A stretch of DNA of 64,000 nucleotides, from NCBI RefSeq assembly GCF_012720115.1, contig NZ_VNWN01000008.1, positions 62,001 through 126,000 of the forward strand, read 5' to 3'. Position 1 is the stretch's first letter. Each line of letters begins with the position of its first letter. This DNA comes from Sneathiella chinensis. Its GTDB lineage: Bacteria > Pseudomonadota > Alphaproteobacteria > Sneathiellales > Sneathiellaceae. A program made the translations under genes and the position numbers. This document shows, piece by piece, positions 52,400 to 61,594 of the stretch. The notes under the pieces were generated by a model. It searched no databases and had not been told where the DNA came from. It saw only the letters and a program-made list of their open reading frames with translations.

Positions 52400-53416
52400 A
52401 TGCCCCTCCTCTCTTTGGAAACCTTTCGCAGCAGGATTGAAACCCTTCCCGAAATTGACAAGGACGCCGCCAGTGCCGCCGCCCGTCATGACGCCACCCT
52501 GACCAAGCCTGCCGGGTCTCTTGGAAAGCTTGAGGAACTGGCCGTCTGGGCCGCAGGCTGGCAAGGGCAGCACCCGCCCAGCTTTTCACGCCCACAGGTT
52601 ATCATCTTCGCGGGCAACCACGGTGTCTGTGCGCAGGGTGTCTCGGCTTTCCCGCAGGAAGTCACCCACCAGATGGTTGCCAACTTCGAGCAGGGCGGTG
52701 CCGCCATCAACCAGCTTGCAACAGCGTTCGGCGCCCGTTTCTCGGTTGTTCCCATGGATCTGGACACCCCGACAGAAGATTTCACGCTGGTCCCTGCCAT
52801 GACGGAGGAGGCCTGCGCCCAGGCACTTGAGACAGGATGGAATGCGGTGGACGACACAACCGACACCCTTGTTGTCGGGGAAATGGGCATTGGCAATACC
52901 ACCTCTGCGGCGGCTTTGGCGGCGGCGCTTTTCGGCGGTACCGGAGCCGACTGGGCCGGACCCGGAACGGGGTTGTCGCCGGAAGGGATCAATGTCAAGG
53001 CCGGGGCCATCGACCGGGCGCTTGCCCTGCACGGGGACAAACTGGCCGATCCCCTTGCCGCCCTGCAGCATGTGGGCGGGCGGGAACTGGCCGCCATGAC
53101 CGGGGCCATTCTGGCAGCCCGGCACAAGCAAATCCCCGTCATTCTGGACGGGTTCGTTTGTTGCGCAGCGGCGGCGGTCCTCGCCCGTCTTCAGGACACC
53201 GCCCTTGACCATTGCGTGGCCGGCCACATGTCGGCTGAACCCGGCCATGTCCGGTTGCTGCAACTGCTGAAGAAAGAGCCGCTTCTCACCTTGCGGATGC
53301 GGCTTGGGGAAGGCTCCGGCGCCGGTTTGGCCCTTGGCATCCTGAAAGGGGCCATTGCCACCCATAACGGCATGGCCAGCTTCGCCGACGCCGGGGTTAC
53401 CGAAGGCGCGCTCTAA
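52400..53416 (+). CDS. cobT: Nicotinate-nucleotide-dimethylbenzimidazole phosphoribosyltransferase
   Basis: A 338-residue enzyme of the lower-ligand branch of cobalamin synthesis, making alpha-ribazole phosphate from nicotinate mononucleotide and dimethylbenzimidazole. KPAGSLGKLEELA (about 34-46), FAGNHGVCAQGVSAFP (77-92), VGEMGIGNTTSAAAL and LRMRLGEGSGAGLALGILKGA near the C-terminus are the family blocks; the glutamate of LGEGSGA is the known catalytic base. The AAGGA site before ATG 52400 fixes the start. It is convergent with the cobC-type gene, overlapping it by 4 bases. Confidence 0.95.
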   Translation: MPLLSLETFRSRIETLPEIDKDAASAAARHDATLTKPAGSLGKLEELAVWAAGWQGQHPPSFSRPQVIIFAGNHGVCAQGVSAFPQEVTHQMVANFEQGGAAINQLATAFGARFSVVPMDLDTPTEDFTLVPAMTEEACAQALETGWNAVDDTTDTLVVGEMGIGNTTSAAALAAALFGGTGADWAGPGTGLSPEGINVKAGAIDRALALHGDKLADPLAALQHVGGRELAAMTGAILAARHKQIPVILDGFVCCAAAAVLARLQDTALDHCVAGHMSAEPGHVRLLQLLKKEPLLTLRMRLGEGSGAGLALGILKGAIATHNGMASFADAGVTEGAL

Positions 53417-54027
53417 CCCGGTATTCTGTTGATCCAGTCCACCTGCCACTGGGTGGACTGGCCATCCCTGTATCGGACAAGCCGGGTCAGGGATAACGGC
53501 TCAATCCCCAGCGCAAGCGCCCGATCGGGCGACAGGGACAGGGCATCCGCGACCATCGCCCGCACGGTTCCCGCATGGACCACCATCACATGATCCCCGA
53601 CTTCCGGCAGGGCATCGCGGGCGCACAGGACCCGCGCCTGCATATCCGTGAAACTTTCTCCGCCGGGGGGCCTGTTGGTTGCCGGGCTTTCCCAGAACCG
53701 GTCATAGAAATCCCGGTCCCGATCGCGGGCCTGATCATAGGTCAAACCTTCCCACTCCCCGAAAGACTGCTCCCGAAGACTCGCTACTTCCGTCACCGAT
53801 GGGGGGGCATCCCGCTCGGAAAGAATGCGGTGTGCCGTCTCGCGGCATCGGGACAGATCACTGCTGATCCACCGGGCCTGCAGGGGCAGCGCCGCCGCCA
53901 GCCAGCGGAAGGGTGCCGGGTCCTTCAGGTCCGCTGGCACATCCTGCTGACCATAAAGAACGGAACTGTTCACCGGCGCATGCCGGACCAGCCAAAAGGC
54001 CTGTCTGGACCAGGGTGTGGATGTCAT
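53413..54027 (-). CDS. cobC: Histidine phosphatase, probably alpha-ribazole phosphatase
   Basis: A 204-residue phosphoglycerate-mutase-like phosphatase. The phosphohistidine motif is LVRHAP (LxRHG-like; about 13-18), SSDLSRCRETA gives the conserved Arg, FGEWEG the Glu, and VVHAGTVRAM the second His. CobC removes the 5'-phosphate of alpha-ribazole phosphate made by CobT, and the gene is directly next to cobT, so I infer that role; phosphoglycerate mutase is less likely. The start at ATG 54027 follows an in-frame TTG. The two genes converge and overlap by 4 bases. Confidence 0.82.
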   Translation of the reverse strand: MTSTPWSRQAFWLVRHAPVNSSVLYGQQDVPADLKDPAPFRWLAAALPLQARWISSDLSRCRETAHRILSERDAPPSVTEVASLREQSFGEWEGLTYDQARDRDRDFYDRFWESPATNRPPGGESFTDMQARVLCARDALPEVGDHVMVVHAGTVRAMVADALSLSPDRALALGIEPLSLTRLVRYRDGQSTQWQVDWINRIPG

Positions 54028-54133
54028 CAAGCAAAAACCCCTTCCAAAGAAAAAGCGTGAGTGAACCGGCGAATATCGTATAAAAGCAGTTCTTTAATCG
54101 ATTTTTCCGGACAAGACCACTACGGGAACCGCA

Positions 54134-55099
54134 ATGAAGCGCAGTTTGTTTGTTACCTCCAACCGTCTGGGTGATGCGGTTCTGACCACAGGAATCCTGC
54201 ATCACATGATTGCGGAAGAGCCCGATATTCCTGTCACCGTCGTCTGCGGTCACATCCCGAAAGACATTTTCGAATCCATTCCGGGGGTGGAACGGGTAAT
54301 CCCCATCCGCAAATTGAAATACAGCATGCACTGGCCCAAGGCCGCGTGGGAACTGGGGTTCCGGCGGTGGCACCGGATTGTGGATTTCCGCGCCAGCCTG
54401 CTGGGCTTCCTGCCGGCAAAACACCGGTACATCTGGCCGGGCGGCATGGAAGGGGTTCACAAAACCATGGCCAATGCCCGCCTGATCGGCCTTGACCGGC
54501 CCGTCCCGCCGAAAATCCTGTCCACACCCGCCCAACAGGCGGCGGCGGACCGGCTTTTAAACTGGCCGGAGGACCCCCGCCCGATTATCGCGCTGGCCCC
54601 CACGGCCAATTTCTATCAAAAGCAATGGTCCCACCGGAAATATCTCGCCCTTGCCGAGGCCCTGACAGCCCCGGATGGTATTCTTCCCGGTGCCCGGATC
54701 GCGGTCTTTGGCGCGCCCGGAGAGCAGGCGCAGGCCATGCCCGTGGTGGAGGGCCTGCCGGACCAACAGGTGATCGACCTTGTTGGAAAAACCACCCCTA
54801 TGGAGGCCGCCAGTCTTCTGTCCCGCGCTGCCCTGTTTGTTGGAAATGATTCCGGCCTGATGCATACGGCCGTTGCGGTCAACGTCCCCACCGTTGGTCT
54901 GTTCGGGATCGGACAGCCGGATGTTTATGGCCCTGTGGGGGACAAGACCCTGTGCCTGATTGGTGATCCTGCCGGCATTCCCATTGCGGACATGCCGGAA
55001 AACGACCCCCATGCCGGGAAAGATGTCCTGCCGCTGGATCGGGTTCTGGAGGAAGTGGAGCGTTTCTGGAAGCGCCTGCCCCGGCCCGATCAGGCCTGA
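54134..55099 (+). CDS. Glycosyltransferase family 9 (heptosyltransferase-like)
   Basis: A 321-residue GT9 enzyme, like ADP-heptose:LPS heptosyltransferases. RLGDAVLTTGILHHMI (about 11-26) is the N-terminal motif, and the C-terminal ALAPTANFYQKQWSHRKYLAL and FVGNDSGLMHTAVAVNVPTVGLFG hold the donor-binding GNDSGLxH motif. The acceptor could be lipid A core or another glycan; not the main EPS locus. Its last 10 bases overlap the ABC-transporter gene on the opposite strand. Confidence 0.9.
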   Translation: MKRSLFVTSNRLGDAVLTTGILHHMIAEEPDIPVTVVCGHIPKDIFESIPGVERVIPIRKLKYSMHWPKAAWELGFRRWHRIVDFRASLLGFLPAKHRYIWPGGMEGVHKTMANARLIGLDRPVPPKILSTPAQQAAADRLLNWPEDPRPIIALAPTANFYQKQWSHRKYLALAEALTAPDGILPGARIAVFGAPGEQAQAMPVVEGLPDQQVIDLVGKTTPMEAASLLSRAALFVGNDSGLMHTAVAVNVPTVGLFGIGQPDVYGPVGDKTLCLIGDPAGIPIADMPENDPHAGKDVLPLDRVLEEVERFWKRLPRPDQA

Positions 55100-56913
55100 G
55101 ACGGCGTGTCCGTCAGGGGCAGTACATTGCTGTCCAGCGCGAATTGCTTGCTGTAAAGGTCGGCATAAACCCCGCCATGGATCAGCAGGTCGCGGTGATT
55201 GCCTGCCTCGACAACCTGACCATCCACAATCACATAAATGGTATCCGCATCCAGAATGGTGGACAGGCGGTGCGCGATCACCAGCGATGTGCGCCCTTCC
55301 ATCAGATGACCGAGGGCAGTCTGGATTTTTCTTTCTGATTCCGTATCCAGCGCCGAGGTGGCCTCGTCCAGCAACAGGATCGGGGCATCCTTCAGCATGG
55401 CACGGGCAATGGCGATCCGCTGTTTCTGCCCGCCAGACAGGCGCACCCCGTCCGACCCCACACGGGTGTTGTATCCGTTCGGCAAAGAGACAATGAAATC
55501 ATGCACCGCCGCAGAGCGGGCCGCTTCCTGCACCTGCTCGTCGGTGGCATCCGGTGACCCATAGGCGATGTTGGCCCGGATGGTATCGTCAAACAGGAAG
55601 ATATCCTGACTGACAAGGGAGATATTCTCGCGCAGGGATTTCAGGGTCACATCCCGCACATTCTGGCCATCAACGGTGATATCCCCGGATGTCACATCAT
55701 AAAAGCGCGGGATCAGGTTCAGGATGGTTGATTTTCCGCCCCCCGAAGGCCCCACCAGCGCAATCCGCTTTCCGGCCCCCATTTTCAGGGAGATATCCTT
55801 CAGGACCGGCTCATCCGCATCATAGGAAAAGGCCACATTGTGAAACTCGACCTCGCCCTTGTGCAGCTCCAGCGGGGCCGCATCGGGCTTGTCCACAACC
55901 TTGTGCGTCACATCCAGCAGTTCGAAAATCTTTTGTGCCGCCGCCAGACCGTTTTGCATCTGCGGGGCAATCTTGGCCACGCTCTTGATCGGCTGATAGG
56001 CCAGCATGGCCGCCGTGATAAAGGCAAAAAACGTCCCCGGTGTGGTGTTCCCCGCCACCACATTGCTGGCCCCGTACAGGATCACCCCGGCAATCATCAA
56101 CCCGGACAGTCCTTCCACAATGGGGCTGCTGGTTGCCTGAATGCGCAGGGACTTGAACTCATACCGGAAGCGGCTGCGGATGACCTCCTTGCCCTGCTCT
56201 TTCGTCTCTTCTTCCTGACCATAGGCCTTGACGACCCGAATGCCGTGGAAGGTCTCTTCAAGGAAGGAACTGAAACTGGCGGTCTGGTCCATCACATTAT
56301 GGGCGGCCTTGCGGGCGCGGCGGCCAAGCTGACGGATGGCAAGCGCCCCCGGCGGCAGGGCAATAAAGATGATCAGGGCCATCTTCCAGTCGTAATAGAA
56401 CAGGGACCCGATCAGGAAAATCGCCGTCAGGCTGTCTTTTGTCAGGACCACAAGAAGCTGGGTCGTGCGCAGTCGCAACTGGTTCACATCATAAACAAAC
56501 CGCGAGATAAGCTGCCCCGTCGGGTTGGCATGGAACCACGCCAGATCGGCCATGACCAGCTTGCGGAACAGGGCCAACTGAATATCCGAGACAACACGGG
56601 TGCCAACCCAGTTCATGAAGAAGGCCTGCCCATAGGTGGCCACCCCCCGCAAACCGAAGATCACCACAACAGCCAGCGTCGTCTGCCAGATCACATCGGC
56701 GTTCTGTTCGAAGAAAACCTCATCCACGATCGGCTTCATGATGAAGGCGGTGGCCGCCGTGGTCATGGCACTGACGATCATGAACAGAATGGCCGCCACC
56801 AGCCGCCATTTATACTGAAACACATAATCCCGCAGAAGACGGCCAAAAAGATAACGGGCAGAAAGGTCCATCTTTCTGGTTTCATTCACCGTCGAAGGCT
56901 CGGTCTCTGACAA
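55090..56913 (-). CDS. MsbA-like ABC exporter (fused permease and ATPase)
   Basis: A 607-residue half-transporter: about six helices in residues 30-330 and a nucleotide-binding domain with Walker A GPSGGGKST, signature LSGGQKQR and Walker B ILLLDEATSALD. It resembles lipid A/glycolipid flippases of the MsbA class, and the neighbouring GT9 gene supports a lipopolysaccharide or glycolipid substrate. The start is TTG at 56913-56911 with a strong GGAGAG site 5-9 bases upstream; the next ATG would be at 56871, losing the first 14 residues. Confidence 0.9.
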   Translation of the reverse strand: MSETEPSTVNETRKMDLSARYLFGRLLRDYVFQYKWRLVAAILFMIVSAMTTAATAFIMKPIVDEVFFEQNADVIWQTTLAVVVIFGLRGVATYGQAFFMNWVGTRVVSDIQLALFRKLVMADLAWFHANPTGQLISRFVYDVNQLRLRTTQLLVVLTKDSLTAIFLIGSLFYYDWKMALIIFIALPPGALAIRQLGRRARKAAHNVMDQTASFSSFLEETFHGIRVVKAYGQEEETKEQGKEVIRSRFRYEFKSLRIQATSSPIVEGLSGLMIAGVILYGASNVVAGNTTPGTFFAFITAAMLAYQPIKSVAKIAPQMQNGLAAAQKIFELLDVTHKVVDKPDAAPLELHKGEVEFHNVAFSYDADEPVLKDISLKMGAGKRIALVGPSGGGKSTILNLIPRFYDVTSGDITVDGQNVRDVTLKSLRENISLVSQDIFLFDDTIRANIAYGSPDATDEQVQEAARSAAVHDFIVSLPNGYNTRVGSDGVRLSGGQKQRIAIARAMLKDAPILLLDEATSALDTESERKIQTALGHLMEGRTSLVIAHRLSTILDADTIYVIVDGQVVEAGNHRDLLIHGGVYADLYSKQFALDSNVLPLTDTPSQA

Positions 56914-57143
56914 ATTACTCTCCGGATCGTCTCAATTCAGTCACGGTATCGCTGTTTCGGGACTATCACGAGTGTCGCCCCCTGAACAGGAGTTTTATCT
57001 AGTCCTGCCCATGAACGATTGCAAGCGTGTCGGAAATGCACATATGAGCCTTCCCCTGTATCTTGTTCCGGCGCCATGCTAGGATAGGGTGAACAGGCAA
57101 GGCATGAATTGTTTTTAGACCTAATGTATCTTTCTGGCACCGC

Positions 57144-57956
57144 ATGATCTTTGGCTCCCTCAAGAAAAAACAGTTGCCGGTTCGCCTGCCCGACGGCGAA
57201 CGCATCATTGCAATCGGCGACCTGCATGGACAACTTCCCCGCCTCAAGAGTGTCCTTAAAAACCTGCGCGCCTATCGGAAAAAGAACCCGGCAGCCTTTG
57301 AAACGATCATCTTTCTTGGGGATTATGTGGACCGGGGCCTGCAATCCGCACAGCTTATCGACTACCTGATCGCGTTTCGGGAGAAGGCAACCAATGCTGG
57401 CGCCCGTGTTCATTTCCTGAAAGGCAATCACGAGGTGCTGCTGCTGAACGCCCTTGCCGATCCCGAGGCCGATGCCAAGGTCTGGATCAGAAACGGCGGG
57501 CTGGAAACCGTTGCAAGCTATCTGAACGGAGGCATCAAAACCCCGTCAAAAGGGACCGACCTGAAGGCGACACTCCATGAATTTCAGACCGCGGTCCCCC
57601 CTGCCCATCGGGATTTTTTCAAGTCGCTTGAGCTTTTCCAGAAACAGGGACCGTTCATTTTTGTTCATGCCGGTATTCGGATGGAGCGCAAGATGAAGGA
57701 CCAGAAGGAAGCGGACCTGTTGTGGATCCGGGGGCCTTTCCTCGACTGGTCCGGTCCCCGACAAAAACGGATTGTGGTTCATGGCCATTCCATCACGAAC
57801 CGCTTCGAGCCGGAACTCTACCCCCATCGGTTGGCCATCGATACGGGCAGTTACCTGAAAAAAGGCCGGATCACCGCCGCCATTTTTGAAAAGGATATGG
57901 TTCGTTTCGTCCAGAACGCGCCGGGCGCCGAATTTTCCGACAGCCCCTTTTCCTGA
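57144..57956 (+). CDS. PPP-type metallophosphoesterase (serine/threonine phosphatase-like)
   Basis: A 270-residue calcineurin-like phosphatase. The three metal-binding motifs are GDLHGQ (25-30), GDYVDRG (about 60-66) and GNHE (about 93-96), with the C-terminal VVHGHS histidine block. It is close to the lambda phosphatase/PrpA type that removes phosphate from proteins; the substrate is unknown. A basic start (KKKQLPVRLPDGERIIAIGDLHG) is normal for the family. The start is weakly supported by GGCA upstream. Confidence 0.9.
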   Translation: MIFGSLKKKQLPVRLPDGERIIAIGDLHGQLPRLKSVLKNLRAYRKKNPAAFETIIFLGDYVDRGLQSAQLIDYLIAFREKATNAGARVHFLKGNHEVLLLNALADPEADAKVWIRNGGLETVASYLNGGIKTPSKGTDLKATLHEFQTAVPPAHRDFFKSLELFQKQGPFIFVHAGIRMERKMKDQKEADLLWIRGPFLDWSGPRQKRIVVHGHSITNRFEPELYPHRLAIDTGSYLKKGRITAAIFEKDMVRFVQNAPGAEFSDSPFS

Positions 57957-57970
57957 TGAAAGGCCCCATA

Positions 57971-57997
57971 CTGGACGCACTGGACGCACTGGACGCA
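57971..57997 (+). repeat. Three exact 9-bp direct repeats
   Basis: CTGGACGCA occurs three times in a row in the 95-base gap between the phosphatase and nitronate monooxygenase genes. It is too short to call a regulatory element and could have grown by slippage. Confidence 0.8.
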
Positions 57998-58051
57998 TCG
58001 ATCCGACACCGATAAGATCGACAAACCCGTCAACGACAGGATACCCACCCG

Positions 58052-58996
58052 ATGACCAAAACCCGAAACAGCGTCTGCACCCTGCTGGATATTGAGCATC
58101 CCATCCTGCTTGCCCCCATGGCAGGCGTATCCGGCGGCGCGCTTGCCGCCGCGGTCTCAACCGCCGGGGGCCTTGGCCTGATCGGGGGCGGATATGCCAT
58201 GGATGACTGGGTGATGCAGGAAGTCCCCGCCGCTGGCAATACACGAACCGGCATCGGGTTCATTACCTGGCGTCTGGCCCAAAACCCGGCTTTGCTGGAC
58301 CGGGTGCTGGCCCATAATCCTGTTGCGGTGATGCTGTCCTTTGGCGACCCGGCCCCCTTTGTTCCGGCCATCCGCAAAAGCGGTGCAAAAATCATCTGTC
58401 AGGTCCAGACCGTGGCCCATGCCCGGCATGCTGCCAAGGCGGGCGCGGATATCCTCGTCGCCCAAGGGAGTGAGGCCGGCGGCCACGGGGGAAGCCGTGG
58501 CCTGTTCAGCCTGCTGCCCGCCATTCGGGACGCTTTACCGGACATCCCGGTTCTTGCCGCCGGGGGCCTGACTGACAATGCGGACCTGCAGGCGGCGGCC
58601 GCCCTTGGGGCCTCCGGCGCCCTGATCGGCACCCGCTTTTTCGCCAGCCCGGAAGCACTCGGGCATCCCCATGCCAAGCAGGCCCTGATCGATAACGGGG
58701 GCGATGACACCCTTCGCACCACCGTATTCGATGTGGCCCGCGATCTGGACTGGCCCGCGCCCTATACAGTTCGGGCCATCCGCAACGACTTCACCCGGAA
58801 ATGGCACGGCAATGAGGCTTCGCTTGACGCGGAAAAAGCGGACGTGGTCGCCGGTTATACGCAAAGCGTCCAGCACGGTGATACCCGCATCATGGGGGTC
58901 TTTGCCGGGGAAGGACTGGACCGTATCCACAGCATCAAACCCACCGCGGACATTTTCAAAAGCCTTGTCTCAACGCCCGTCAACTGGGCGCGCTGA
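58052..58996 (+). CDS. Nitronate monooxygenase (2-nitropropane dioxygenase) family flavoprotein
   Basis: A 314-residue FMN enzyme of the NMO class. ILLAPMAGVSGGALAAAVSTAGGLGLIGGG (about 15-44), SEAGGHGG (about 139-146; phosphate/flavin-binding and base His region) and VLAAGGLTDNADLQAAAALGASGALIGTRFFAS (about 170-202) are the family hallmarks. It oxidises nitronates with oxygen, often for detoxification; related enoyl-reductase types exist, so the substrate is not certain. An AGGA site precedes ATG 58052. Its end overlaps the MFS gene on the other strand by 17 bases. Confidence 0.92.
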   Translation: MTKTRNSVCTLLDIEHPILLAPMAGVSGGALAAAVSTAGGLGLIGGGYAMDDWVMQEVPAAGNTRTGIGFITWRLAQNPALLDRVLAHNPVAVMLSFGDPAPFVPAIRKSGAKIICQVQTVAHARHAAKAGADILVAQGSEAGGHGGSRGLFSLLPAIRDALPDIPVLAAGGLTDNADLQAAAALGASGALIGTRFFASPEALGHPHAKQALIDNGGDDTLRTTVFDVARDLDWPAPYTVRAIRNDFTRKWHGNEASLDAEKADVVAGYTQSVQHGDTRIMGVFAGEGLDRIHSIKPTADIFKSLVSTPVNWAR

Positions 58997-60167
58997 CCGG
59001 CGACTGTTCCCGTTCAAATCGGCGGACCCGCACCAGCAGAACAAGGGACAGGCCAAAGCCGATAACACTGCACCCGGTCATCAACAGGAAACTGTAGGCC
59101 GGATCGATCCCGAACAGGTATCCGGCCAGCATGGTCAGGAAGCCAAAGAAAATACCCATCGACAGGCTGTCATACAGCCCCTGCGCCGAGGCGGAAATAT
59201 CGGGCGGCACCCGCTTGGTCATATAGCCGATCAGGGCCATATAAAGCAGCGCAAAGGTAAAGGCGTGCAGAAGCTGCGCAAGGCCCAGAACCGGCAGGCT
59301 TGTGCCCCATGCCAGCAACGTCCAGCGCACAACCCCGCCAAGGGCCGCAAGACTGATCATGGGCATGGCCCCGAACCGGCCAATCAGGCGGCCTGACAGG
59401 TTGAACATGCAAATTTCCGCCACCACCCCCAAAACCCACAGCAGGGTAATAGTCGTGTTGGAATAACCAAGCGCCTTCCAGTGAATGGCACTGAACCCGT
59501 ACAGGGCCGCATGACTGGACATCAGCAGGGAAACCGTCAATACGAACAGGGGAAAATTCGGCAGGACCAGCGGTTTGAAAAAGGGCACACCCGCCTTGTT
59601 GGGGCGGGTCTGTAATCCGGGCACCCAAAAGGCCGCGCCCACCAACTGGCAGGAGGTCACCACAAGGGCCACATAAATGGCGTCCAGACCAAAACGATCC
59701 ACACAAAAGCCAACCAGCAGGGTGGCGACAATAAAGCTGATCGATCCCCATTTCCGGGTCTTGCCGAACTCGATCCCCAAAAGCTGACTGGCGCGCATGG
59801 TCAATCCATCGGACAGGGGAACCCCCGACGACAGCGCCGCCCCGGCAATCCCCCAGATCAGGGCATAGAAAATCCAGTGGTCAAACAGGGGCAGAAGAAG
59901 CACGCCCCCCAAAAGGATCAGCGCAAGCGCCACCAACAGGGGCCGCCGTCGCCCGATCCGATCGGCAATCCAGGATGTGGCAGGAACAAACAATAGCTTG
60001 CCCCAATATGCCCCGCCAAGAACCACCCCGACAAACTCAAGCGGAAGCTGCCCTTCCAGCCAACGGGGCCACAACGGAATTGTGATCGCATAGACGGAGA
60101 AAAAAGCGACATAATATCCGGACAGGCGCCAATGAGCCGCCCGGTACCCATAGGACGGAGTTTGCAT
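58980..60167 (-). CDS. Major facilitator superfamily transporter (PPP/HcaT-like)
   Basis: A 395-residue permease with 12 hydrophobic helices. The loop 2-3 motif reads GKLLFVPATSWIADRIGRRRPLLV (about 53-76), a variant of the MFS signature, and YYVAFFSVYAITIPLWP near the N-terminus matches the 'putative permease' group that includes HcaT. Substrate unknown (hydroxycinnamate-type organic acids in relatives). ATG 60167 has an AAGGTG site 4-9 bases upstream; a TTG upstream is less likely. Confidence 0.88.
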   Translation of the reverse strand: MQTPSYGYRAAHWRLSGYYVAFFSVYAITIPLWPRWLEGQLPLEFVGVVLGGAYWGKLLFVPATSWIADRIGRRRPLLVALALILLGGVLLLPLFDHWIFYALIWGIAGAALSSGVPLSDGLTMRASQLLGIEFGKTRKWGSISFIVATLLVGFCVDRFGLDAIYVALVVTSCQLVGAAFWVPGLQTRPNKAGVPFFKPLVLPNFPLFVLTVSLLMSSHAALYGFSAIHWKALGYSNTTITLLWVLGVVAEICMFNLSGRLIGRFGAMPMISLAALGGVVRWTLLAWGTSLPVLGLAQLLHAFTFALLYMALIGYMTKRVPPDISASAQGLYDSLSMGIFFGFLTMLAGYLFGIDPAYSFLLMTGCSVIGFGLSLVLLVRVRRFEREQSPVSAPS

Positions 60168-60206
60168 CAGCACCTTCCCCAAGAATGACCTGTGCGGAAC
60201 TTACCC

Positions 60207-61142
60207 CTACCGCCTGCCCGGCACCAGACAATTCGTCGGTTGTTTCAGTGGCCGTGCAAACGCCCCCAAAACATTCAGCGGTTGGTCATCCAGCATGATT
60301 TCCAGCGGTGCGAAACGGTCACTGTCCCCATCCGTCTGGCAGGGCATCTCTTCGGGGGACGTCAGCAAAACAGGCCCCCTTGTCGCCAGCATCTCGACCG
60401 ACTTGAGGCGGGACAGGCGCCCCGTGACCAGCGCCAGCCCATATCCGATGGCGGCCAGCAACCCACCCCGTTTCAGCAAGACCACCTGCAGATCCGGTTG
60501 CTGCAACCCTGCATCCGGGGCCAAAAGGAACGGTCCCCCATAGGTTCGCGCCCGCGTGATGATCGCGGCAGCGGCCGAGTGTCTTTGTCCGGCGATATCA
60601 ATATCCACCACCATTTGATGGAACCGGCTGCGCACCCGCAAGGCCGCCAGAAGATAGGCCACCGCCCCCCATTTCCGTTTCTGGTCCGAGCGCAGCGCCT
60701 GAACGGCAAGGCTGTCATATCCCGCGCCAATCATCAGCAGGAACCGCCGCCCCCCGGCAAGGCCCGGTGTCACCGCAACCGGCTCTGCCGCCAACAGGAT
60801 CCGAACAGCCTTTTCCACACTTGTTCCAACGCCGATTTCCCGCGCGAAAATATTCGCCGTGCCGAGCGGAATAACCCCCAGCGGCACCCCGCTGCCCCGT
60901 AATCCCCGCGCCACTTCCGTGATGGTCCCATCCCCGCCAGCGGCCACAACGGCTGTCCAGTTCCCGTCCTCTGCGGCCCCTCGGGAAAGTTGAACCGCAT
61001 GGTCCGGAAATTCCGTTTGATGTATAACAAACTCGCAGTTTTCCCGCTTCATGACCTCCAGCGCCCGCAGCAAACGTTTCCGGTTGCCCTGTCCCGCTGT
61101 CGGATTATGAATAACAAGAAAACGCTTTATACCCTGTGCCAT
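60207..61142 (-). CDS. Diacylglycerol/sphingosine-kinase family lipid kinase
   Basis: A 311-residue protein of the DAGK_cat family. The N-terminal FLVIHNPTAGQGNRKRLL (about 8-25) and VVAAGGDGTITEVARGLRGSGVPLGVIPLGTANIFAREI (about 63-101), with the GGDGT ATP-binding motif, are complete. It would phosphorylate diacylglycerol or a related lipid, feeding phospholipid turnover; YegS- and BmrU-like proteins have the same pattern. ATG 61142 is used, with GGG upstream. It is on the opposite strand from the sugar operon beginning at 61595. Confidence 0.9.
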   Translation of the reverse strand: MAQGIKRFLVIHNPTAGQGNRKRLLRALEVMKRENCEFVIHQTEFPDHAVQLSRGAAEDGNWTAVVAAGGDGTITEVARGLRGSGVPLGVIPLGTANIFAREIGVGTSVEKAVRILLAAEPVAVTPGLAGGRRFLLMIGAGYDSLAVQALRSDQKRKWGAVAYLLAALRVRSRFHQMVVDIDIAGQRHSAAAAIITRARTYGGPFLLAPDAGLQQPDLQVVLLKRGGLLAAIGYGLALVTGRLSRLKSVEMLATRGPVLLTSPEEMPCQTDGDSDRFAPLEIMLDDQPLNVLGAFARPLKQPTNCLVPGRR

Positions 61143-61594
61143 CAAGACGCCCTTTGGTTGTAAAATCCCCGAAAGTCAGGGCATTCGGCGATATTTGAGA
61201 TCCCCATTGTTGATCCAATTCCTTCACTCTTCAAGGGTGAACTGGCACAAAAAAGGACCGACAGAATGGGGGCCGGGCCAAATTTTTCCCGCCTGATTTT
61301 TACCGCCATTCCTGACCGCATTAGCGAAAACCGGACAAGAAAACGGGCCAGCACCCTCTTGCCTTTGCTCCGTCCCTGATCGGGAGAAGAAGATCATGAA
61401 TCTTTTCTCGATCCTACAAGGCATTGAGCCATATGGAGTTTCAGAAATGGAGCGGGCCACCCCGCTATTTTTTTCCCGCCCCCCTTATTTACATTACGTT
61501 TATCTGAAATATTATTTTAGATGTTCTTGATATAACTCCTGAGGCGATCAGGAAAAAGACCAAAACAGATCCAACTTGAGGGGAAATCTGTACC
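61143..61594. other. Intergenic region before the CDP-sugar operon
   Basis: No gene seen. It should hold divergent promoters for the lipid kinase and the sugar operon. A 10-bp inverted repeat with one bulge (61384-61409, GAGAA-g-AAGAT / ATCTT-TTCTC with a CATGA loop) is the clearest structure; it lies about 185 bases before the start of the cytidylyltransferase gene. Short frames on the minus strand lack ribosome-binding sites. Confidence 0.6.
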
